A stretch of 64,000 bases of DNA from Prorocentrum cordatum (Eukaryota > Sar > Dinophyceae > Prorocentrales > Prorocentraceae), in contig CAUYUJ010016371.1 in the NCBI GenBank assembly GCA_963575745.1, positions 452,524-516,523 of the forward strand, given 5' to 3'. Position 1 is the first letter of the stretch, and each line of letters begins with the position of its first letter. The notes below the pieces were generated by a model. That model saw only the letters and a program-made list of their open reading frames with translations, did no database searches and was not told the origin of the DNA. A program made the translations under genes and the position numbers. Shown one piece after another: positions 41,906 to 50,600 of the stretch.

Positions 41906-43060
41906 ACAGCGGGTTGCTCCAGCAACGCCTCTTTTCAAAATCTCTCTTTTCTACTCCCCCACTTTACCTGTTCCCCTCCCGCCCCTTCGCCCCCCGCCTC
42001 GACGCAGTGGCGTGCCCCCGCCCGAGACTGATCGTGGGTTCGATGGTGTGGATTGATGCTGGTGAGCGGGCGGGGGGGGGGTGATCGTGAAAACCTCGTG
42101 GGCCGAGGCACGCTCGAGGCGCATGGAAGAGCGTCGTAAGCTGCGCGGGCAGGCCGAGCCCCTCGATTGCGCACATCATCCCGGCCCTGTATGGCCTGGT
42201 GGCCTGGTCCGGCAACCCGTCCACTCGACCCCTGCGGCAGAGCAGGCTCCGTGAGGGAGGCGGGGGCACGGACGGCTTCGAGTAGGTGGGCGGAGGGGGC
42301 GGAGGACCTCGCCCTGCCACACTGCCCCCACCAGCCAGCCACACCACAGCGTGGCGAGCAGGCCGGCGGCTTGCAATCGCCCGCGGCTGGAGTAAAGGGG
42401 TGCTCACGGACGACGTTGGAGGTCACTGCTTTGAGTGTCGTGGTGCTGTGGGCCCCCCTTCCCTTCCCTTTCCCCCCCTGCACCATGGCCTGTCCACCAG
42501 TGCGGAGCAAGCAGGAGACGGGTTGGGCATGTCCCTCGCTTTCTCTGTCCCCGCTCTGCCCTTTTTCTCCCTCCCTTTCACACCTCTTTTCCAGGATCCT
42601 TGAGAAATGGCGGTCTATGAGAGTCACGTGGCTCCTCTAGGCGGCGGCCGCTCAGTATCCTGGGTTCGCTGCGGGTGTGTGCAGGGGGATGAGGAAGGAG
42701 GACGGGGAGAAGGAGGAGAAGGAGGACAAGGGTAAACCCAAGACTAATCAACGATGTTGGAATACACTCTTCCTCAAGCTCCATCTGCATGGGCTCAATA
42801 CAAGGGCTCATCTCCACTGAGGACATTGCCCTGTTGGGGGACAACCTTGTGAAGAGCCCGAAGCGTGCCCAAACACCACGATCAATACTCCAACGTCACG
42901 GGTCAACCTGACTGTTGCGTCTTGACGATCCTGGATCGCGCCAGAACACCACTGCTGGGACTTCAAAACTACGAATGAATGTGACTGTCCCGTCCTGAAA
43001 ACCCTGAACCATTCAAAACACAAGTGCTGCTACGTTAACCATGAAGATCACTGGACCCCC
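41905..43060. other. No gene supported
   Basis: Mixed sequence with short open frames on both strands, a G-run at 42,071-42,080 and CT-rich stretches at 42,440-42,600. No domain or splice-flanked segment is recognised. Confidence 0.45.
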
Positions 43061-43470
43061 TGCAAATACTAACAAAACGAATGCGCGCGGAAATAAAGCG
43101 AGAATTACATTTTGAAAACGACCCGCACTCAATCCGTGGCATGCCTGTTAAAAAAAAAATGTGCGCGGCGCCAAGGCGAGAACCACATGTTGAAAACCCG
43201 ACCTCAATCCATAAAACTCGCCCAAGTTTTGTTGAAAAACGAATGTGCGGGGCTCTGAGGCGAGAACCACATCTTGAAAACGGCCCACCCTCAATCCAAT
43301 ACGTGAAGCTCTTCCACATGTTTAAACCAGCGTGCGCGGCGCTAAGGCGAGAAACACATATTGGCAACGGCCCGCCCTCAAACCGTGAGCCTCTTCCAAG
43401 TTCTTATGACGAATGTGCACGGCGCTGATGAGAACCACAGTTTGAACGCGGCGCGCCTTCAAGCTGTCAA
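43060..43470 (-). repeat. 83-bp satellite F, inverted array of about five units
   Basis: GCGAGAACCACAT and TTGAAAACG landmarks recur near 43,106, 43,185, 43,268, 43,351 and 43,434. These are the reverse complement of the array at 35,838-36,705. Units are more diverged here. Confidence 0.9.
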
Positions 43471-44945
43471 ACATTGCCACTTGGTTCAAAATTCAAGCTC
43501 ATAAGCGGCAAAGAAATCTCGGGCGCAACGCTTGACCCGCCCTTCCGACTGGCCTCGGGGTGCGACAGGCAGGAGTTACGCATATTGAACAGGAATGGAG
43601 GGAGGAGGACTGGGAGATGGGGGAGCACGCAGCGAGGAGGAGGAGGAGGAGGAGGAGGAGGAGGAGGAGTTGGAGAAGGAGGTGGAGGAGGTGGAGGCTC
43701 TGGAATGGGGGGTGGGGGAGAATGGAGGGGGAGAGCAAGGTGTGGTAGAGAAGGGAGGAAGGATGGATGGGGCAGGGAGGACAGAGCGAAGCAGAGCAAA
43801 GAGCTAGCGAACCCAAGGTCCTCCCTAGCAGCGAGACGAAAAACACACTGTTAGATCTGTACGGCCTATACGAGCGACTTCCCACTTAGAGGGGGCTTTG
43901 TAGATGGGGCGACGCTCAAACCTGCAGACGGCCCCAGAGGAGGTGCATCCCGCAGGCGTCTTATGGCACCATCCCCTCTCATCCCCTCTGCACGGCCCGT
44001 GCAGTGTGACAAATACGCTGGTCCCCTGTGACCTGCACAACTCCCTTGCCGCGAAGCATGCTTGGCACACGCACTGAGGACCAATACCCTCCCCTCATCC
44101 AGTGCACTCACCCTTAAAGCAAAACGCTCTCCGCCCCCGGACCGAGCGGCCATCGAAACATCAGCGGCCCAGGGGCGCCGCCCCAGAGGACCCCGAGGCA
44201 AGTGAGGTGAGTGCACCTCGCAGTAGCAGTTCAAGGCAACGATCACGACCACGAAAGGCATGAGGAGCAGCAGGGGCAGGGGGGCGACTCCGAGTAGGGC
44301 GAGGCCGCGAGGGAGGAGGAGCAGGAGAAGACGGGGGGGGAGGAGGGGGAAGGGGGAGGGAAGAGGGTGAAGGGGGGGAGTGATGATGAGCGCGACGACA
44401 GCAGCCAAGCCCGCCACGTTCCGGCGCCCCCCTGGTGGTCGTGATCGTGGTCGTGGCCGTGGTCGTCCTGGGAGCCAAGGGCCACGCGATAAACGGTCCT
44501 CCCCCACTTTCCTCTTTCCGATCATCTCCTCTCTCCCCCCCTCCCCCCCTCCCTCCTCCCTCCTCCCTCCTCCCTCCTCCTCCTCCTCCTCCTCTGATGC
44601 CTCTGATGCCTTACCACAGTGGGTCTCATGAAACCCTACTGCGACCTGCGCCTTCGCAGGAACACGCCCAAGGTATTCAGAATTAAATAACCTCAGGGGG
44701 GAAGGGCGACCGAGCTTCAACGCATTAAAACTGGCGCCGAATTAACGGGAAGGGCAAGCCCCAGTATTTGTCCGACTGGGGCCCCCTTCCCCCCGTCACC
44801 TTCCCCAGGAGGACAAGAAAGGAAAAGGGGGACAAAGGCAGGGACACTCGCGGGCTCAGAAGGAGTGCTGGGTAGGGGTCCCGTTCCCCGTAATTTCTCC
44901 GATTCCTCCTCCATCCCGATTGCCGTCAATCCGTCCCCTCCTCCC
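43470..44945. other. No gene supported; two low-complexity tracts
   Basis: (GGA)n at 43,635-43,690 and TCC-rich sequence at 44,530-44,595. Other open frames have no recognised domain. Confidence 0.5.
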
Positions 44946-44947
44946 CA

Positions 44948-45026
44948 TCATCACGACCACCCTCACCACCACCACCATCATCACCATCATCATCATCAGC
45001 ATCATCAGCATCAGCATCAGCATCGC

Positions 45027-45080
<54 letters not shown>

Positions 45081-45620
45081 TATGGTCATCATCATCATCC
45101 TCATCATGACCATCACAATCATCATCATCAGCAGCATCAGCATCAGCATCAGCATCAGCATCATTATCATCATCATCATCATCATCATCATCCTCATCAG
45201 CATCAGCATCAGCATCATCAGCATCATCATCATCAGCATCATCATCAGCATCAGCATCATCATCATCACCACCATCATCATCATCATCTTCATCATCATC
45301 ATCCACATCATCATTGCCAGCAGCATATTCAGCAGCAGATGATCATCATCCGCATCAGCATCAGCATCAGCATCAGCATCATCATCGTCGTCATCGCCAT
45401 ATCTTCCTTCATATTCTAATCACCGTCTCCATTCTCAATAGTAGCATCATCCTCGCCCTCATCAGCTGCATGATACTGATCATGATCATGATGATGATCA
45501 TTATCGTCTTCAGCATCATCATCGACACCATCAGCATCATCATCATCAATATCATCGTCATCACCACCATCTTCATCATAAGAAGCATCAGCACCATCAC
45601 CGTCACCGTCACCGTCACCG
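44948..45620 (+). repeat. (CAT)n / (CAG)(CAT) microsatellite
   Basis: CAT triplets with CAGCAT variants at 44,948-45,395, then a second block at 45,485-45,620. Frames give poly-His, poly-Ile or poly-Met/Asp artefacts. Confidence 0.95.
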
Positions 45621-46367
45621 TGTCCCTGAGTGCGGCCACGATGTGGCCCAGGGACGGCCGGTCGACCTTTAAAAAATCCTGACGGGGGGTGGGAGGAGAG
45701 GACGACGACGGAAGGCGAGGATAGGGCGCCGTCCGGAAAGCACCTGGGCTCGGAGGAAGAGGGGAGGGAGGGGGACGGAGAAGGGAGGCAGGGAGAGGGG
45801 AGAGAGAAGAGGGGGGAAGAAAGGGAGGGAGGGAGGGGGGGGAAAGAGGGGGAGGGGGGAGAAGGGAGAAGGGCAAAGGGGAAAAGGGCAGGGGGAACGG
45901 GGCGGAACCTGGAAAGAGTCGGGAAGCCCAATGGTGATTGGAAGGGGGGTGCCCCTGCGGACTGGGTGGCAGAGCGGGGGGAGAGCAGTCGAGGGTCCAG
46001 CGCCGCAGTTGGGATGTACACAGCATGGGCTCTCCCGCCCTCGCAATTGGCTCTCCTGGATGGCACAGCGGGGGGAGAGACTACCAGAGGGCTCTCCCGC
46101 CCTCGCAATTGGGATGTACACAGCATGGGACGACACCGCCATTCCTCCGTCCACCCACCACCCACCCGCCCTTCCCTGCCCACACTCACACACACTCGAT
46201 CACACAAAAACAATAGGAGACTCCGTGCAGATCACACAAGGGTGGGCACAACAAGAACAAGAAAGCACGATCTGTCCTGCGAATTCATGGCTCCATGCAC
46301 GGCCCATGGCTCGACTACCCGCCCCCGTCGGGCCCTGTATCCGGGGGCGGGCCTGTGGGGTGACCCC
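45620..46367. other. No gene; G-rich tract and a duplicated ~80-bp segment
   Basis: GGGAGG-type purine repeats at 45,740-45,910. GGGATGTACACAGCATGGG (46,011 and 46,112) and CTCTCCCGCCCTCGCAATTG (46,030 and 46,091) are duplicated in partly overlapping order. Confidence 0.6.
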
Positions 46368-46757
46368 TTAGTCAGCCATCGCGTCGCCGGCGTTGCCGGC
46401 CGCGGCGGCCCCGCCGCCTGCCCCACCCGCCCCGCCCGCGCCCGCGCCCGCTCCGCCCGCTGCCCCGGGAGCTACACCCGCCGCCGGGGCTGCACCCGCC
46501 GCCGGGGCTGCCCCCCCAGGTGCCGCAGCTGCCTTGGCGGCCGCCCTGCCTTTCTTCCCCTTCTTGCCCTTGCCCTTGCCTTTGCCGCCGCCGCCACCTC
46601 GGCCCTGAAGCACCCCCTGGGTTCCCTTGCCGCCCTTGCCGCCCTTTGCGCCTTTGGCCTGCCCCTGGGCCTGCCCCTTGCCGCCGCCCTTCCACTGGCG
46701 CTCTTCCTCGGTCCTCTCGTTGTAGAGAAGCCGCCTCGGCGGCTGGGCGGCCCCTTC
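46368..46757 (-). CDS. Candidate exon 2 of coiled-coil / Lys-Gly-Ala-rich protein
   Basis: The minus-strand frame begins, after TACGCTTCAG, with EGAAQPPRRLLYNERTEEER and runs into a tail of GKGQAQGQAKGAKGGKGGKG type, then Ala/Gly repeats, ending AGDAMAD and a stop at 46,368. The tail is basic and disordered, as in RNA-binding or chromatin proteins. It joins exon 1 in frame if 46,864-46,758 (GTTAAGT...CTTCAG, 107 nt) is an intron. Otherwise it is a separate frame beginning further upstream without an ATG. No family is recognised. Confidence 0.4.
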   Translation of the reverse strand, partial: EGAAQPPRRLLYNERTEEERQWKGGGKGQAQGQAKGAKGGKGGKGTQGVLQGRGGGGGKGKGKGKKGKKGRAAAKAAAAPGGAAPAAGAAPAAGVAPGAAGGAGAGAGGAGGAGGGAAAAGNAGDAMAD

Positions 46758-46864
46758 CTGAAGCGTAGGTTGGCCGGCGACGGAGAGACCCGAAGCGCGG
46801 CGCAACGGGTGGTCTAGCCGTCAATTATCTGTTCCATGCCCAGCGAGGAGGCCCCGAACTTAAC

Positions 46865-47293
46865 CTTCAGTTTGAACACGTTCGGAATCCGCACCTTGGT
46901 GCCGCGGTCGTAGTCCCACCGATACTGCTCCATGACCTTCTGAAGCACCCCTGGCTTGCTCAATTCCTCACAGAGGAAGCGAACCGCCTGCTGGGTGGAC
47001 CCGGGCTGGTCCGACGCGCGATCCGGCAAGGGCCAGCTCAGCCCCAGGTGAGCCCCCAGGTCCCGGCCAACAGCCTCCGGCGTCAGGTTGCGCAACTCAC
47101 GGTACTCTCCCTGGTTCCCGTGCGCCTCCCACACCGAGTCCACCGAGGGGAATCCCTCTAGCACCACACTTGTGCTTTTCAGCACTCGGCTGACCTCGTT
47201 CCGAAGGCGGAAGATCTGCTCGGTGTGGCGGCTCTGACCCTCCTCCAACGCCGCAATGCGGCGCTCCGTGGCTGCGCGGCGCTCAGCTGCCAT
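46865..47293 (-). CDS. Candidate coiled-coil protein, exon 1
   Basis: ATG at 47,293 in good context (AAATGG). Residues 1-40 (ERRAATERRIAALEEGQSRH) form a coiled coil; a compact alpha/beta-like region follows (SVVLEGFPSVDSVWEAHGNQ to VRIPNVFKLK). The uninterrupted frame would stop at 46,814 after 159 residues; with the GTTAAGT donor at 46,864 it instead joins the basic tail for 272 residues. I do not recognise it. It lies downstream of the retrotransposon on the same strand, outside the element's likely A-rich end. A coiled coil plus basic tail recalls ORF1 proteins of LINEs, but that is speculation. Confidence 0.5.
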
Positions 47294-47397
47294 TTCTCTG
47301 TCACACCCCTCACCGACACACGATCAAGCAGGGAGAGAAGCTGCCGCCGGACGGGCACCCACCCCCGCCCGCGCCCGCCCCCGGCCGACCCCGCCGC

Positions 47398-47505
47398 CCA
47401 GACGACCCGGACGACGAAGACGACGACGACGACCCCGACAACACCCACGACGACGACGACGACCACGACGACGACAACGACGACGACCACGGCAGCGCCG
47501 CCGAA
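47398..47505 (+). repeat. (GAC)n microsatellite
   Basis: About 108 bp of imperfect GAC/ACG triplets upstream (minus-strand sense) of the coiled-coil candidate. Confidence 0.9.
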
Positions 47506-47678
47506 CCAGGGGCACCGCAGGAGGAGGGCGGTCATGACCCTTCCGGCGAGAGCCGGTTCCGCCGGGCGGGGGCCTTGAGCAGCTGGTCGGGGCGGCGAGC
47601 AACAATTCACGTGACTGCACACATCATGGCTCGAGCGGGGGCGGGGGGAGGGGAGGGGGAGGGGGGGGGCCTTCCTCC

Positions 47679-50600
47679 TTTTTTTTTTTCCTAGCTGCGC
47701 ACAAGAAACAGCATACGTCACGTCAGAGGGAGTAAGAAAAGAAAAAGGCAAGCAAACGCACGCCGGCAACAACGCGAGGGAGTCGAGGGGGGAAGAATCG
47801 CAGCCGAGCAACAGCAAGGGGGGGCAAGGCGAGGAGGCGGCCGGCGGCCATTGGACCTATACTCCTGCCCCCCTGCAGTGGGGCCTGGGGGCGGCCGGAA
47901 GTGAGTTCGTGACTCACTTTAGCACAACCATGAACAGGGCAAGCCCTGTCCTGGCCGCCCCCGATGCATCGGGACGTGCCCGGCATCATCTCGTGACAGA
48001 TCGCCTCGTGGGCGCTGCCGGCAGCTGCAGGTTGTGAACTCCCAGATAGCAAGCACACTGTGGTAAGGACCAATGACCGCCCGCCACCCCCCACCCGCCC
48101 TCCCACCCCCCTAGACCGCTATTTCCTACACGAAACAAGATCTGCTTATCCGGCTCCCGCCGGGCGTCTCCGGGCAATACCAGCGAGACGAATCGCCGCC
48201 TTGGCCTGGGCGTTCGCCCCGCGCGCCTTACCTGCAACCCTGGCCGTAACAGCCTTGGCCGGGGCGGCCTTGACCGGCGGGCCCGCCTTTCCCTTGGCTC
48301 CCACGTGCGGTTTCGGTTTCGGCTTGGCTTTCGCCTTCGCTTTAGCTGCACCTGGCCCGGGGGGCGGGGGCGGCGCCGGTGCCGCCGCCGCCGCGACCGC
48401 AACGGCCTGGGCCTTTGCTTTCGCTGCAGCGCCCCCACGACACCATTTCTCGTGGTTACCTAAAGGGCGACACAGCATTCCTGGGGGAGGCGGTGGGTAG
48501 ACTAAGCCACACTTCGAGCATGTCCGGTTCATAATGTCACTCCCCCTGCATTTGGATTCGTGTGCCTTGCGACACCCCTCTTTAACATATGTGAGGCACT
48601 TACGACATTTCGTCATTCCGGCCGGTATGGCATAACCCGCTACCGTGCACCTCGTGATGTGCCCGTACAGATCCTTGCTAAGCACCTTTATGCCGCATTT
48701 CTTGCAATAATCCACCTCGTTCCATTGCAACTCGGCCACCTGAGGTGGGGTCGCCATCCACCGGGCCGATTGGCGAGAAGCATACCCGCGCCTACCTAGA
48801 TCCGCCGCCCTGTCTGCCAGCTCGTTGTCATGGGCGCCTGTGTGCCCATACACATGTTCCCAAGTTAGACTGCGTCTCTCCAATACCCGCGCTGTGAGCT
48901 CTTGTACGGCGTCCGCAAGCTCCTCGTTTGATTTCACCTCCCATAACCCCCGCGCTATGTTCGCTGCGTATTCCGAATCATACCGAATGTGCACGGGTAC
49001 GTGGCCTCCGTCTGGTGCTTCATCCAAGAGCCACTTCATGAGTTCGCCAATAGCCGATAATTCCGCCGTGTTATTAGTTTGGCTCCTAGCTCCAAACCAT
49101 CGGTGATCCCACGCTCGACTCACAACAGGGGCATGCAGCACGTAGTCCGGGACCATACCTGGAAGGCTCGGATCCGTAACCCGCCAGATCACTACCCCCC
49201 AACCCGCCTCCCCGTCCTTGCCCGACCCGTCGGTCGCTACCCACCAAGCAGCCGGCTCCGGTGCGTGTGGCCCCATGACCACTGGCAGGTATACCCCGTC
49301 CTGTGTCTGGAGGGCGTCCCGGAGCTCCAGCCTGGCCGGACAGGAAGGCTTGTGCCTCCGAACATCACATCCCAGGTATTCCTTGCAATCCGGACACTGG
49401 TGGGAGATGCTCGTGACCAGGTGGGGATCCCGCACCGAGTGTGCCTCATCGTAGTGGTACTGCAGCTGGTTGCCCTTGTCGAACACCCGTCGGCACACCG
49501 GGCAGCAGTACTCGTCGTCGTCCGCCAGAGGGGGAGAGGGAGGGGCCGGGGGAGGGGGAGGAAAAGGGGGAGGGGGAGGAGGAAGCGGAGGAGGGACCCC
49601 GGGGGCCCCGACCCTGGCGGGCGGCGACGGGAGGGGCCGACCCGGCGTCCATCTGTTGAGGGCGCGGTTGTGCTCATCGCTGGAGACACCCGCTGGAAAA
49701 GCTGCATCCACTTTGCGCTTCCAGCCCTTCCTATTTTGAGCCCGGCGGAACCAATCGATCTCGTGGATCTCAATCCTGCGAATGCCCTTCCGAAGGAAAA
49801 CGGTCTGGGCGTGAGGGCTGCTATGGTCCTCCCCGCCACGTCTGGCGTCCAACCAGCCAAATAATACCTGCTTCGGGACCCGCCACACGGGCATGCGGGC
49901 AACATGTCCCAGCCACTGGAGAGATAAGCGGGTGATGGTGTCTTCCACCGTGCGCCATTGCGCGGCCTTGTACATGGCGGCATCCGAAATGTGGTGCTCC
50001 CGCATCGAAAGTATGTCCATTCCGAACGAGCGGCGAACACCATAATTGACCACTCTCTGTAGACGCGAGAAATCCTGGCGAGTCCATGTGCGAGAACGAC
50101 ACCCTGCAGTGATGGCCGCAACCATGCACGTTTGCATCACGTGCAACCTCGTCGTAATCGACACGCCGCTTCCGCGGCCGCGACCGTGGGACGTGCCCAC
50201 CGCCCAGGCCTTCGCTATTGATCGCGCCAGTGTGTTGCCAACCTGCACTCTTTTGGTCGTGTCCGCCGCCCAACGGCCCGTTTCGTGGTGAATACCCCCC
50301 AAGTGGCGCAGGGACTGAACCTCGTGCTGCCGCCGCACATCATAAGGAGCCCTCCATTTGCCACTCACCAAAAGCCTCTCCTTTTTTCCTGCATTGCTTT
50401 TCTCTTCCCAATCGGTCATTGTTTTTTCCAGTAACGGCTCTGCGGTCTGCATTTCCTCTAAGAACCCAGCCAGCGTCGTATCGTCTGCGAAACCTATGTC
50501 TCCGATTACCGTGTGCTTCTGTCTATTCGCCCAGCCCCCCTCCCCTCGTCCCTGCCCCCTAGTCCGCGCGCTCTTCCCGAGCCGCCCATCAATCAGGTAC

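Noticed and set aside
44865-45419. Poly-His protein
   Set aside because: (CAT)n microsatellite; the complementary frames are poly-Met and poly-Asp.
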